A stretch of DNA of 64,000 nucleotides from Phoronis australis (GCA_002633005.1 NMRA01000011.1:311970-375969), one strand, 5' to 3'. Numbered from the stretch's first letter, positions 10,632 to 23,669 are shown. Made by a program: numbers and translations. The notes: generated by a model from the sequence alone, not told the origin.

Positions 10632-12649
10632 CTGGAAATGTACACAGATACAAAGAGATTTGTATTTGCTGATTGTAAAGAATGACTCGGACCTTTACTG
10701 CGTGTGCAAAAACAAAATCTTGTACAAACCTTGTGTCGTTTAGTTTCTTGGAGATTTACAGGAAGATGCACGTGACTTATTATGTCAGATTTGTATTATT
10801 CAGAGTGTTACTGTGGCAGTTAAATTGATACCAGTATACTGGCCGTCTATTGGTAAAAGTTTCTTCAAAAAATCCGAAATTTCCGTGCCGTAAAAAGAAA
10901 TTTCTTATCTTTTCAATTTTTAAAAATGATCTTTCAGTCGCTTGTCAGCTAGCCGATTTCATCGCATGATGCAACATGCAGCTCTGTTTGAAAATGTAGC
11001 ATCTCGACCTGTTGAAACGAAAGTCAATGAAAACATGCTGACTTTGACAGAAAATATCATGTAAGCACCTGTGCTCATGTATCACCAATTGGAGGAAAGT
11101 TTGAAAGATTGTGCTACACATAACTATTTATTTCGAGTGAAGTTTCAAAAACGGTAGACTTGGAGATTTTGTCGGGAAATTCTCGCCCATGTGGAATTGA
11201 AATATTCTCCCGTACTCGTAAAAGGTATTTTCTGCAAGAACTGCTTAAACTGTATTTTTCCTGTATTTTTGCGTTCACGTCACTTCACATGACAACTTGG
11301 TCATATTATCACTGCACTAATAGACATATTAAGGCTCAATACCTTTTAGTTTAACAGCTCAGCACTGGTGATTACTACTGCACTGGATATGAAATATTGT
11401 TTAAAAGATTTTATTAGTATCAGAATACTGTATCTAAATCGATATAGACACATAATATCTATTACATTAGATAGCGCGTTCCAGTCACGATGCTCCTGCA
11501 TATGACCTCGAAATAAAAATCACTAGGCAGTGAACAGCTAAATAAATACTAGAGATTTATAGCATATTCAAGTTGCGTCGAGTGGTCTTGTTATTCAGGC
11601 ATTTTTAATCTTTCTGTCTTGAGTGCATGATTTACCTCTGCGAATGAATTGCAGCGTCTGTTTACAAAAGAAAATGACAATGTCAAAGTATGAAGGATCA
11701 TTAATTCTGAGAGAGTAATAAGTATGCCACTTCCTTCTTTCAAAGGCTTAAAATTCAATTAAGCCAGAAGCAAAATGTGCTTTGATAAAAGCCTTTGAGG
11801 GCAGTTCTTCCTAAGCAACACCGATGAACAAATGAATTTTTGAGTCATGATGAACGTTGCAGTATGAATTTGTGCCACAACTGTAACTGCGTTTCTGTAA
11901 CTAATGTGTTAAACCTCAGACCGTATCGTATGATTTCTTTCGCCTTTTTATTTAATTTCATTCCGGATTTCTGCAAACACACCCTCTCTTAATATAGTTC
12001 TTTATTCACAAAGTTTTCCGAATATAATCCCCTGGGCTCATATGCACTTTTGGGGCCACAGTAAAACATCTCTACGGTTTCCTAAAATGTGCATTGTCAG
12101 TGAGTTCCAAACAAAACAAGACAACATGAAAATGAGAACTAGGATTTATAACTCAGGGAAAATATCGGTTTTACGCATTTTTGGATTATTTTTTGGATGG
12201 GATAGACTTCTTGAAGTTGTTATCTTTGACCAGAGCTACCAAACAACAAAATCCGTTGTTTTGTGATTTCATTAAAAATCGCCAATTCTCGCTGTTTCAA
12301 CCAGACATTCGCTGAAATCAAGACCGGTGGTTTAACCAATTAATACACTTAAGAGGCTCTGCCTTTTAGTGAGTGGGACTTAACTCTGCCAGCAGGGAGT
12401 TAAACGGTGACCGCAGGGGTTGCGGATTCCATTTCACGATGAAGCTGATGTCAGAAAATCAATTGTCTCGCCAACAATGCCTCTTTAAATAGCTTTCTGC
12501 ACCATTTAATTCGCATTATCGGCTATAAAAATGTTTTTTCTGAGACCAGTCCCATCATGGAACCGAGCTTGAAACTCTCGCAACACAGCAGACTCTTTCC
12601 GTTTTGTATTAGTTAAAAACTTCATGAAACGAATTTAACGCAAGTTAGT

Positions 12650-12880
12650 TCAGTCGAAACGTAACCCGAAAAAACTCTTATTCAACACAGCTACAAATAT
12701 TTTCTGACTTAACTGAATTTTGGATGATTTTTTAGTTAAATGTCCATTTTTGGTGGTGCAGCACAATCTAAAATGGCCGCCGTACTGATTGATAGCTCAC
12801 TTATCCATTATGGGTTCTCACTCAACTGCCGCCATATGCAATGAGATTTCCGGTTAAACCGCGCGCAATTTTTTTCAAAA
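12650..12880. repeat. dispersed repeat, left copy of an inverted pair
   Basis: This sequence recurs in opposite orientation at about 16690-16890. Shared parts include a run resembling GTTAACTGAATTT, a GGTGGTGCA core, the stretch around GGGTTCTCA and GCCGCCATAT. The copies are diverged but align end to end over about 200 bp. They flank two polycystin exons 4 kb apart, so they may be independent insertions or the ends of one larger element. Confidence 0.65.
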
Positions 12881-13402
12881 ATATCAATCAGTTGTAAAAT
12901 AAGGAGAATACAAAGGGAGATGAAAATTACGAAATGTTTATTATTTAGTGTTATCTTTCGACTGACAATATCCTTTGTTCTAAGGTGGTTAATGTAAACA
13001 CAAGAGTGTCTTTCACAGCTTTCATCGATGATGTCACCGGCCTTGACAAGCGAGAATTGGCGGTATGCAATGAAATCACGAAAACACAAGAGATTTCACT
13101 TTACAATCTATCCAATTCAACAACAATGAAAAAATGCGTTTTTTCAACCACAGTAACGACAGTGTCCATTTAACGCTCTCAACTACTATTGATCGCTATG
13201 TCAAAGTCGCTGCGCTCTTCTCTGTTTAAAGACGAAGGTTTATATTTTGGCACTAGAAAGGTATTATAACCAGAGACTCGCAGTACTGCATGTTTTAGTA
13301 GGTCGTCGGATAAAGCAAGATTTGTACGGTTTGTAAAGCCAACAGTACAGCAGTCGTGAACAATCATTACTTGGCCATGATTTTCAGGATTGGGTTACTT
13401 AC

Positions 13403-13636
13403 TCATCGGAGACAAAATGAAATTCAAACCACAGTCACCACTGAAACACAAATCCCCAAGTAACAACATACTATTTGTGCGCCCGGCTTGTGCCCGTGCA
13501 ATACGGGTATGCTGAAATAGTCCTACGTCACTGATGGATATAATTAATGCAGACGCGTCCGACGGTACACACACGAAAGAATAATCTACCACTGACATGT
13601 CTAAAGGACCGCCCCCTACCGGTGACAATTTATAGC
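13403..13636 (-). CDS. polycystin-1-like gene, N-terminal module exon
   Basis: An exon of 234 nt, phase 1 at both ends, with acceptor TTTTAAG and a perfect donor (CCGATGA before GTAAGT). The frame joins the WSC exon directly. The product begins YKLSPVGGG and includes VDYSFVCVPSDASALI, MLLLGDLCFSGDCG and FILSPM, with three cysteines and no transmembrane segment. I do not recognise this domain. It occupies the position where vertebrate polycystin-1 has leucine-rich repeats, but shows none. Confidence 0.65.
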
Positions 13637-15721
13637 CTTAAAATTAATGACAGTCATTAGTGAAATCGACGCTTTTCCTGGTTTAAACTGACTGTCTCAC
13701 GTTTCATAGACCTTATTTTCTTACTTCTTTTTTGGCATATGGCTTTTCAGAATCTAATCACACTCCAACTGCTAATGCAAGAGTTTTGGCTACTGCAATG
13801 GAAATCCCCAAAGGCATGTTTCCAACGACGAACCATCAAAAGGGCGTTCTCAAATCAGTGCCCTGTTTGAACTGTAACACCATTGATGTATCTAATACAG
13901 AGTATTTCCGTGTAGGTACAGAACAGAGGAGGCACAGGTATGATTCCAGTCAGCAAGCAAAATTCGCCAAACAGAAATGTTGTAATTGTACAGGTTACCA
14001 GAGCTGAACAGACTGTAATCTACCGTGGGTATCAGTGTACCTGGCACGCTTCATGTTCTACAAACTTAATGGTGCTGTTGTCATGAAAATGTTGACTGTT
14101 AAACAACTGTGCGGTCCACGTCCGTCCATTAATTCCCAATTAATCTTGCAATTTGAATTCAATTGAGCCACTTAAACAAAGTATTGACGATGAAAATTAA
14201 CGTATGGTGAATTTGGTAAATTCAGAGACGCACTCTCAATCTTGTCGAACGTGATGATAATCTTTATGGGGCAGGGTGAATACTGAAGTTTTATTTATTT
14301 GTAGCAATAATTAGCGATCTCACGATCTTTGGTTTTAAAAGTGTTTTCATTTTACTCTCTAAGTGGTAGAACTGTGAAACGTGAGGAGTACCGGGAATGA
14401 GCGCTATTTTAAACAAATAAAAGATTTCGTAACATTTTATTAAGATTGAATTTTCGAAATTGTGTTTGTTGGACGCTATTTTTGCAAATTACAGCAAACT
14501 CTAAAAGTTTGATTTGTCAAGGGGCCCTCCCATTTTCAAATTTTCACAGTCTACACACTGGCAGGCGTTTTGTAAACTATGATTCAAACACCAGTTGACA
14601 CCCTAAATGGAGGCATACAATCAGTAAATTTATGTAAGCTGTTCAACATTAATTAACCAAGTCAGCAAATTAAAACAACATTCAATGACATTCACGAAGG
14701 GTGAGGGAGAACGCAAATGTTATGAGAAATAGCCAGAGGGCAATGACTTGCATTCCGTAGAAGCAATTCATTCGAACGGAAACCGCAAATTCTATCCCGT
14801 CAATTAACATTCAAACCTCACCAACTAATCACTTTTTTAGTGGCCGCCATTTTACCTAAGCACGCTAGTAAGGCTCCACGTTTAGCTCGCGGTACGCTCG
14901 CCTTTCACCCGGGATGAGTTTGGGTGATCTTGTTTTATGCGAAGTTCTCGCGTCTACAGAACGCTAGAACCCCGCTAGGGCCTGGTTAAAAACAAGACTT
15001 CGCGAGATTACGCGAGACTTTGCCGTGTAGTTTCAACAAGAGCACGTGATTATGGCTACTTTTTTTCTCGCCGCGAGACAGATGATGAACTCTTGACCCT
15101 GATCTCATGTTACCCGAGCCACGTTGTCACACGTTCGCGCCAAACATTCAAGACGCATGCGCTTCGGCAATTGCACCAAATCTGGGCCCTCAACACTGAG
15201 TAAACATTTTGAAGTTTTTCACATCGAATAAGCTTTTAATCAACAATATTCAGATAATATGCTAGTAGGATACCAATTCGCTCCCTCTATCTGTTTTTTG
15301 GATTTTTTGTGCTACGGGCTACTAAGCGCTTGAGCATATAGTGCTTAGGTTTTCCAATTTTACCCTACGTTAAAACATGCAGACCCTTTGCCTTAATTCG
15401 CCTCAAACGCACTTCACTTAACTTGTAAATTGTTGTTGGTTTAATGATGCATAAACTTAGAAATACAGCAAGTTGTAATAATTTTACGTGGAAATTTATG
15501 TTGAATCTTATTTCTTGCAAAACAACGAAGTTCAAATTAGTAGGCACGAAACATATAAGTATTTCTCTGATAGAGAGAAATTTCTTTTGTACACGTTTTA
15601 GTGCTCGCCTTGGGGAGGAATCGTACACCTACAAACACATGTACCATCACGTTACATCTTGATTTCTAAATTCTACCATAGATTTGTAATTGCTCTTGTA
15701 CTCCAAGTTTATTCAACTTAC

Positions 15722-15799
15722 CATCGCTTAAAAACTTTAAAATCCCAAAAATAGTTGCGCTGTCTACTTCCTCAAACCTGTACATTCTCTTGGAATTCA
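15722..15799 (-). CDS. candidate upstream exon of the polycystin-1-like gene
   Basis: A donor of good quality (GCGATG before GTAAGT) ends an open frame reading RFEEVDSATIFGILKFLSD and leaves in phase 1, which is the phase needed by the exon at 13403-13636. The acceptor ACAAAACCTAG at 15800, with a pyrimidine-rich run upstream, gives a 78-nt exon, phase 1 at both ends. The frame stays open upstream to about 15908, so the true 5' edge could be elsewhere. The product has no recognisable domain. Confidence 0.4.
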
Positions 15800-16689
15800 C
15801 TAGGTTTTGTAAGGAAAGCGTAATATGTCTGCTTTTGTAATTCAAGCGGCCTTCCCTCACCAGCAGTATATATACAGATCCACGACATAATAGTTTGTCC
15901 CCGGCCAATGAATTTTAGATTAGAGAGCCTTTTTAAAATCGAAATCCACCAACTGATCTCTTAGAGGACATCAAGAGTGGAGAAATCTGTTGTTTACTAT
16001 AGAAAAAAAACAGGTGTAGTTTTAAAGGTCTTTGATATAGAGGTACAGTGTGTCAACTAAAATTCCTTGTTTGATACTAGAAGAAGTCAAAGGAGGTAAA
16101 CTTAGTTGCGAAAAGAGTCAGTATATTTCTGTAGGAATGGTAATGTCAATGATAACGACGTCGCGTTACCACTGGCCGAATTGTTTCTCATAAACTGGTC
16201 GAACTTGGATTTTAAACTTTTTCGAACCGTGAGAAACCAATCATATTGCTGTGTACAATAAATCGTTGTATCACCCAGATTGTCGCTGGGCTTGAAACAA
16301 ACGTTTCTATGGCAATACATAATCAACTGAGATCAAGCAGTAATGTAACATTGCACCGCCAGTGCGTTACTTCACTAACAAAGGAAAGGGAAGAAGTAAA
16401 TATTGCGTCCAAGAATGACTGATTGCTTTTTTGACACGACGTCTAATTTGCATGTATAAATTTCCGTTGCTACATCAATTAATGCGCTAGATTGAAACTC
16501 GCGATGAAACTGGCAGTGCCAGGTTGTCCGTTATTTTTTTTTTCTTTACGTTCACCAATTTAGAACACAGAATGAGATTTATCATTCGAAAGATATCGCA
16601 AAATATAAACACGTCGTAACTTTCATCCCTGTTTGCGTTCGCTTTATTTTGCTATTTATGTTTGTGTTCTATTTAAGACAGTGTGCGTG

Positions 16690-16890
16690 TTTCCCCGCAA
16701 ACCTCATTAAATATGGCGGCAGCTGAATGAGAACCCAAATTGCATGAGTCAGTTGTCATTGATTGCCATTTTAGGTGGTGGTGCACCACCAGACATAAAA
16801 ACTCAATTAAAAAATCAAATTAAATTCAGTTAACTGTGATAATATTTGGATTTGTGTTGAATGGGCAATATTTCTGCTAAAGTTTCGACA
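16690..16890. repeat. dispersed repeat, right copy of the inverted pair
   Basis: This is the reverse-complement partner of 12650-12880: it reads ATATGGCGGCAGCTGAATGAGA, shortened here to the block ATATGGCGGCAGCTGA, then GGTGGTGCACCACC, then AAATTCAGTTAACTG. It lies in a non-coding part of the polycystin gene upstream of the 15.7-kb candidate exon. Confidence 0.65.
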
Positions 16891-17258
16891 CAACTACTTT
16901 GTGTTTTTAATTTGTTTTGTGGCATTTTTAATTAAAATGAAACAGAAAGAGTATGTTTAAGTTAAATAAACTACAGGTTGGGGCCCCACACAAAGCACAG
17001 GCAGAGGTCTGCCATATACGAATATCATTGCTTGAATGCTACAAAAGTCCGATTTACTCCTGTTATTATGTTTTGTTGGTATTAATATTCCTGGCCTCTT
17101 TTTGGTTGATAAATTTTTATCATAAGTATTTATAAGCTTTATAATTTTTGCAGTTATGTTAGACTTGTTATTGGTTGGTTTGTTACTGTAATGTGTGCGC
17201 TTTCGTGCTTGTGTGCATGCGTATGTGTGTGCGTGGATGTGCGTGTGTGTGGGTGGGT

Positions 17259-17260
<2 letters not shown>

Positions 17261-17314
<54 letters not shown>
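17261..17314. repeat. (GT)n microsatellite
   Basis: About 27 uninterrupted GT units, preceded by imperfect GTGTGC and GGGT tracts from about 17190. Confidence 0.95.
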
Positions 17315-17317
<3 letters not shown>

Positions 17318-17847
17318 TTTATGTGGTAAAAAGTAGTGTTGTTTCTGTGTAATAGACAATTACAATTCGTACATGACTATTCACGGTCGACATAGTTGCA
17401 GGCGAACCAAATTAAGTCATTGCATATTGAGTAATTGTCTAAAATTTTGTTCCTGTAATATCTTGACAATTCTAGGAATGTGAAAGCGTAAACAATGAGT
17501 TGTCGTGAGTGATTTGTAAAATGGACTCTTGAGTGTAGGGCCGTAGTTGCGATACGTAACAATAAAGTTTCCTAAGAGATCTAGCGAACGATAATGTCTG
17601 TTGTTTCGGTTTGAACTAGTATTTTATCTTCACATTTACTGTCTCATTTTAATTGCTTTTACATGCACGTGCTAATAGAATATAAGGCAAATTAAGCACG
17701 ATTCCTATAACATACAGTTCTGACTTCCGTGGCAAATATTGTAAACAAAACCAATCAATATTCCGCTTCTTTCCATTAGGCGTAAAACCTCCAAGGTTAG
17801 ATTCGACAAATTCGTAGTTGACACCTCAGTAATCAAAATCAACATAC

Positions 17848-17866
17848 CTTCTGTGACAACCGGTAC
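17848..17866 (-). CDS. possible 19-nt microexon of the polycystin-1-like gene
   Basis: A very strong acceptor tract (TTTTGTTTTGCTTTCAG) is followed after 19 nt by a good donor (CAGAAG before GTATGT). Read in phase 0 it codes VPVVTE plus one base, leaving phase 1 as the downstream exons need. The upstream in-frame sequence looks like a signal peptide (IQLLFLFCF) but has no ATG before a stop, so I read it as an intron end. Vertebrate-style microexons exist, but this could also be chance. Confidence 0.3.
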
Positions 17867-18299
17867 CTGAAAGCAAAACAAAAACAAGAGTTGAATATAA
17901 ACAGATAAATGTGGAGTAATCAAGTGTAAAGAGTGATCATAATTCTGTGTTATTTTCGTAGCCGCAAATCATCCAGAACACCTCCAGTATTCTCCGTATG
18001 AATTAGGTCCGCACATGCGCAGGGTACGTTCAGCTATTGCTGGAACACATTGCGTATTTTCGTAGCCTCAAATTACCCGTCACCGGTGTTCCATACCAAC
18101 GAATGAGCGAAATTCAATCAACAATAGTAAGTCATGTGATGTTGAAAATTGAAAATGTCGTCAAATGTCCTGGGGTTAGAATTGCATACCGGTATTTGAT
18201 GTCGATACTATATCGAAAACCGTTTGATGGAATACCGGTAAAATATCATTTTTAAAAGTTTCGTTACCGTAGACGAAATTTCAGAAATATAGTTCCTTC

Positions 18300-20600
18300 A
18301 TCTCGGATAGATTTTTTGGTGACTTTGTGTTTTGTGGTTATCTCCTAACAATCACACACAGCACACATAACAATATTTATTTACAAAAGGCCTAAACAGA
18401 CATGCGCAATACTTAAAATATTCGAGAGGGGTACTGTTAATTACTATATCCCGCGAAACATCGCCATAGTGAGATGTTTGCAACTTTAGAAATGTCCGGC
18501 TGAAACATGATTTCTGTGGGATGAGAGGCATTTTTGAGGAACCCAGGGCCCCTTTAGGGATCCCACGGTCTTTTTCCCACGCTTCAAATCCCAAAACGGA
18601 GATGACATCTGGAGAATGTTGAAGGAGTGTTACGACGTTCCAAAGACACCCGGTGATAGGATTCAAGACAGAACCAGGATAGGTTGAGGCTAGGCTTGAC
18701 GCTGATGATCCAACTAGTGCCAGTCCTGCCAAAGCAGAGATATCTCGTCGAGAAACTACTGTGTTTGAAGTGAAACTGGATATATTGGATCGTATTCCTT
18801 CTCCGGTCTACCCATAATACCCCTGTCATAGCAGACTAAACAAGAGCTAACAGTGCCCCAGAAGACAGATTATGGATTGGAAATGACCGGGTCACGTGGG
18901 CTATCGACAAGTCTGTACATTCAGTCAAATATATACAAAAGTATTGATTTTAACCCAGTAAAGGTATATATTTTCTAACAATAGAAAGCTTGAAGATTTT
19001 TGTTGTATGACTGTATACCAATCTGCCGTTGACTGGGTCACGTGACCATACATTCGTAGTAAAATTGAACAAAAAGAAGAGCACATTCATTGCAAAGTAA
19101 TGCTATCAACAACATATTAACCAAATCTCGTTTTGTTTCGATATTCATGGTGAAATTTCAAAGACACTGTTACAGTTTTCTAATTTATTTTTATGTTTTA
19201 GTTTACGAAACTTTATTTTTTCATAAAGATCATAGAAGTCCTACTTTTGACAGGCCCTCATGTGGAACCAATCAACATCAGCAGGCGTGAAATTACTTTT
19301 AAATTATCGAGTTTAGAAATCCGATGTAATTCGGATTGTTATATTTTTTAGTCCAGTGTGGTTTTGTCAATCACCGTAAACATTTCTCGATTTGGGACAA
19401 AACTAATTGCTGTAATCACGATTTTTCTAATTTCACTACACTATTGTAAATACACAACATTTCAACGAATGCTCTTTGGCTGGTGCCAATACACGGCATG
19501 CTTAAACTAAGTATTAGCTACTTTTGTTCAGAAATATGACAAAATTAACTCCTCTTTTCGGCCATATTGTTTTCCTAACTGCATTAACCAACAGCCGAGA
19601 AACGATCAAATTCTAATTCCTTTTTTGTCACGGATACTGCAAAATATTTGTTACGAAAACATTTATGGTATATGACAGAACGTGATTCTCTGAGCTTTAA
19701 CGTCTTTGTGTCTCAAACAATTGGCTTCGAAGTAAAACACTGCAAAGGTGTGTCAATTAATGTGATCGGAAAATCCTATTATATGCATTCCATACGTACT
19801 TCTAATTCTGTGAAATGGGCGTTTTTCACGCAGAGTTGTAGTTTTGCAAATCGGCGTGCATTTACTTAAGTGCTGAACGCCACAGGCAAACGACACCAAA
19901 TCAGTTTTGTTTTTGATTTCACAACGCTCGATCACCATAAGTGGACGTCTTGCTTAGGGTTAAAACTCGTTTTAATGAACAAGACATGTCTCACTGCTTG
20001 AACAGGCACGGTTTAACATTCAAGTCGCGGAAATGTTAAGTGTGATGATCATGCGATGGCATACTACGTTTGATACAAACAGTGATCAAATCTGAGTGCG
20101 TCTTGGGACTATGACACAATTTTATTTTGACAGACGCCAAGTTCACTGCGCATGCCCTATGCTCATCAATTAATAACTGGAGGAACGAGTTTTTGTTCGT
20201 GGTCTGAGGGCTCGGATAGATTAAGTTGCTAAGTTCCCGTTGTTAGTATGCAGTAAAATACGAATTCAAAAGAACTGACCTTTGGTTATTGTTTGAGATC
20301 AGGCCCCAAAAGCAGGCTTGTCACGGCGTGTCATTTTTGCGCCGAACACGGCCTCAAGGAGTAATAAACTACCAGCTTTATGTGCGCCCTGAAATCTCTT
20401 CTGGGGACAAAGTGAGACCAATCAAAAGTTTGTGGCCCCTTTAAACAGTACACACCATGGATTTTTGCACATTTCGAATTACCGGTGGCCACAGACTAAA
20501 TGTATGACGTAAAATTTAGCCAAATCCATGATTATTTTGTGTCATTAGCGCGAAATTTTGATTTTTCTTTCAATTTTGCCAATTTTCACATTTCCCGCCA
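18300..20600. other. non-coding stretch, nothing recognised
   Basis: AT-rich sequence with no recognisable domain. The longest frame (18352-18732, minus) spans more than 120 codons, but it lacks an ATG at its start, shows no family motif and has no convincing splice pair. I saw no tRNA, tandem repeat or clear inverted repeat here. Confidence 0.4.
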
Positions 20601-20879
20601 TGTGACATCATGGGTTGAACACAAGAGATCAGCGACTAGCATTGAACAACGGCGGAAAGTAGGGAATTTGAAAGCGACAACGATTATGAGCAAGAAATGA
20701 ACAAATAATATGAAGTAACGTACGAGAATGGTGGCCAGGATGACGAAATGGGGTTGCACGAAAGCGAGAACGAGTTTGATATGTTTTCAGCTGCGTACTC
20801 TTTCTACTTTGAGGCCTTACGAACTGGATCCTCCCGCTCGGCCAGTCAACCCAGTCATCCAACAGACGATCCTGAATAA

Positions 20880-21152
20880 AGAGCCGATGTTTCTGAATAG
20901 TAAATATTGTCCTTTATTGAACCACTCCTTCATCGTAACTTCTCCTCTGATTGGAGTCGAAACACGACTCCTCAAAGTGGGCAGAACACAGAGTGGCCCC
21001 GGACAGAATCGCTTGGTCCACGCTGAGGTCCCACACTCTCGTTCGGCGCACGAAGCGATGCCACTACTGCGCAACTTTGGCGTCCTTCGGAACACCGAGA
21101 CGTTCTCCGTCTGACTGCTGTTGCTGCAGCCTCCACAAACACATCTTTTCAT
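20880..21152 (-). pseudogene. second THAP-domain relic
   Basis: From ATG 21152 the frame reads MKRCVCGGCSNSSQTENVSV, with the C-x-x-C start of a THAP finger and VFR before the PKD block. A one-base frame change then restores PKDAKVAQ, followed by a stop, WHRFVRRTRVW, and LCSAHFEESCF, the conserved C-x-x-H-F second zinc pair. RRSYDEGVV follows, where THAP domains have the loop before the final AVPTIF-like box. It carries a frameshift and an in-frame stop near the middle and another stop after EGVVQ. The region is more GC-rich than its surroundings. It is probably a remnant of a THAP-bearing transposon or a decayed THAP gene. Confidence 0.65.
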
Positions 21153-21179
21153 CCCTCTACGAACCTTCGCGACGCTAAA

Positions 21180-23290
21180 TATACTTTACTTTCACTTCAC
21201 TCTATACATTTAGTTGCTGATCCGAACAGTGTGCCGAACGACTTGGGTTCAACCCATGACGTTGTACATAATTATTATTTTTTTCAATTTTTACGTGTTT
21301 CTTTATGTGCATTAAAGGCACTGAAATCAAGTAAGATATAATAATAAAATTTATTCTGAGGTACTAGAGTCATGTTGCGTACACTTTAAGGTTATTTAGA
21401 ACCTCGTGCGCGTATCCAAATTTCTAGAAAACTGTATAAATTAGCTGTGTAAAGGTATGTGCTTTATAAATGTAGAGAGCCTGTAGAATTTTGTTCCAAA
21501 CCGTCATTAATTTGGGTTACTTGAACATGTCGTTTTAGACAAATTTAACAAAAAGTAAGGTGCAAAGAGAGCAAAACAACGGTATGAATAACATGACCAA
21601 ATTTCAATTGATACATTTGTATAGTCAGGATAAAATCTCGCTATTACAGTTTTCCAAAATATCATTTGGTTTTCGTTTTATACAGTTCTTAACTGTTTTC
21701 ATCAAATTCATAAAAGTCTTATTTTGATATCCCGTCATGCAAAAGTAGGATATTTTAAAAACAAGTCCGGACAGACCTTCTTCAGAACAATGCATAGAGC
21801 ATGGTAAGTGAAACTTTTACATGAATCCGATCTGCGGTATGAGGTTCTCAAATTTTGGATCTTTTTCTAGAGTCTCCTACATATTGCTTTAAGGTGAATT
21901 ACACACGGCTGACACGGCAATTGGGAATTAAGGGTTCAACATTTTTTCTGTTACTTATTGTAAGACGAAATTACAGTTAAGGGTCACCTATAGTCCCCCA
22001 TGAGGAATTTGTATCGGTTTCGTTCAGGGGCGTTAAAATACGACGTAGCACACTGTGTCCTGTTTAGCAGCTCTTTATTCGAAAGTGCTTTGTTGTCTGT
22101 CACTCAACTTAGGGTCCCTTCCCTGTTTGAGACGAAACCTGGTTGTTCAAAAAAAAAATGTGTACGAGGTCTCGCGATGCTCCCGTGTTCGCTTACTCAA
22201 ACACTGTTTTGGTAAACGTCATGTTTTAAAAACATACCCGAGACACCATGTTATCCAATAAGCCTGGTCTTAGACGTCTCTTGAGACCAATCACGCGTTG
22301 GCCGGCGCTGACGCCCAATAACAGATACGACAGAAAAGTGTGTGGTTTAAAATTAACTTACCTGAAAAAGAAGAAGAAGAAACAGGCGAAACATCGTGCG
22401 TTCTTCTTCACATTGCTCAACGGTTTTGTTACGTTTCTTCACCCTCTGAAGAATGTCCAGGTAATTAATGGTAATTTTCACCGCTTCATTTTACGGTGAG
22501 TAACGTAGGCTCGCTGTCGTTTCCGCGCAACTTCGATTTTCATTCAGAGCTCGGGTAGTTTCGTGACGTCACAATTTCAAACTGTGGATGAACAATTATC
22601 GTTGGTTACTGACATTGCCACTGCCGATTATCTTGGACCCATTAAAGGAAATCAGCAGCGAATAATAGACTGGTTTTAACGAAACGCAAATATGTAGATG
22701 AGCTTTCAATCGATCGCGCTGTTTGTTTTCAAAATGTCAATAGACCTATGATATTGAAAATACCTGCGGCATAGATGATAAATTTGCGCTGCTAGGACAA
22801 CGTCGCTGTGACAGTTGTTACACGGATTTCCATAAGAAGTTGGTTCTTTTCATTTCCCTTTAAATAACTGCATTAGGACGAAGCAAACCATTTCCGTAGA
22901 ACATTAAAAAACCTGTTATGATTCCCCATGCACGCATGTGAAGAATAATGTTCCCTCTATTGATATTACAATGTCCTTCGCTGCCTGGAGATGGCGGACA
23001 ACTTGGTTGTTAATTGATGGGCAAGTGTAAGAGGATTTATTCTCTAACGCATCGCTCCTTACATGTGGTGTTGCTGCTCAGGCGTTGTATTATTTCCGGT
23101 TGCTTTGTTTTAATTCGTTCATCAACGTTTTATTAGTGGTTTGCCAAAAATGTCCCCTGTATGTTAGCAACTGCAGACGTTATGTTTTCAGTGCTTGAAG
23201 TACTTGAAGGAAAAAAATGCGCCTCGTAAAATTGTCTTGCATTGTAACATTGTCACGGAATATCGAGTGAAAAATTGCTCAAGTATAGAC
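21180..23290. other. non-coding stretch, nothing recognised
   Basis: AT-rich DNA with a few overlapping short frames around 22000-22500 on the plus strand, one of which contains a lysine-rich run from an AAG repeat (22363-22383). I see no domain, tRNA or inverted repeat. Confidence 0.4.
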
Positions 23291-23295
23291 GATAC

Positions 23296-23392
23296 TCAAC
23301 TTGAGACACGTGATTCTTGAGTCTCGCTTGCCGTTGAATCAGGGCTGCGTAAAGGGAAGCAAGTTTTCAAAAATTTTGGCGAAGTCACCCAG
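23296..23392 (-). CDS. candidate terminal exon of an unknown gene
   Basis: A strong acceptor (TTCTGTTTACTTTTCAG) opens a short frame that begins WVTSPKFLKTCFPL, contains TASETQESRVSS and ends at a stop. The hydrophilic Ser/Thr-rich end looks like a cytoplasmic tail. Another frame through the same acceptor (LGDFAKIFENLL) is also open briefly. No upstream partner exon was found, so this rests on the splice signal and composition only. Confidence 0.25.
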
Positions 23393-23669
23393 CTGAAAAG
23401 TAAACAGAAGGAAACTGGCAGTCGACTGAAGGTACTGGTCGATGAGGCTGAACTGTTGCATTCTGGGATATAATGCATGGTTTCTGCTCCATAAACAAAA
23501 AATTATCTCCGCAAGAGCCTCGCAAGTGTCTTGGTCTACGGAACGCACATTTATTGTCACACTGAGTGTAGTTGGGGCTAATTTGGAGAGGTTCATAATA
23601 TTCCGCTTGATCAATACCTCTAAAGGGTAAATATGTCTCTCGCAAAACATCACCAAGCATTATGTACAC

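Noticed and set aside
17848-17923. A signal-peptide-like start of the polycystin-like protein (IQLLFLFCF).
   Set aside because: The frame has no ATG before an upstream stop, and the hydrophobic residues come from the T-rich acceptor tract.
18352-18732. A minus-strand frame of more than 120 codons as a gene.
   Set aside because: It starts at a non-ATG codon, shows no motif and has no supporting splice pair; probably chance.
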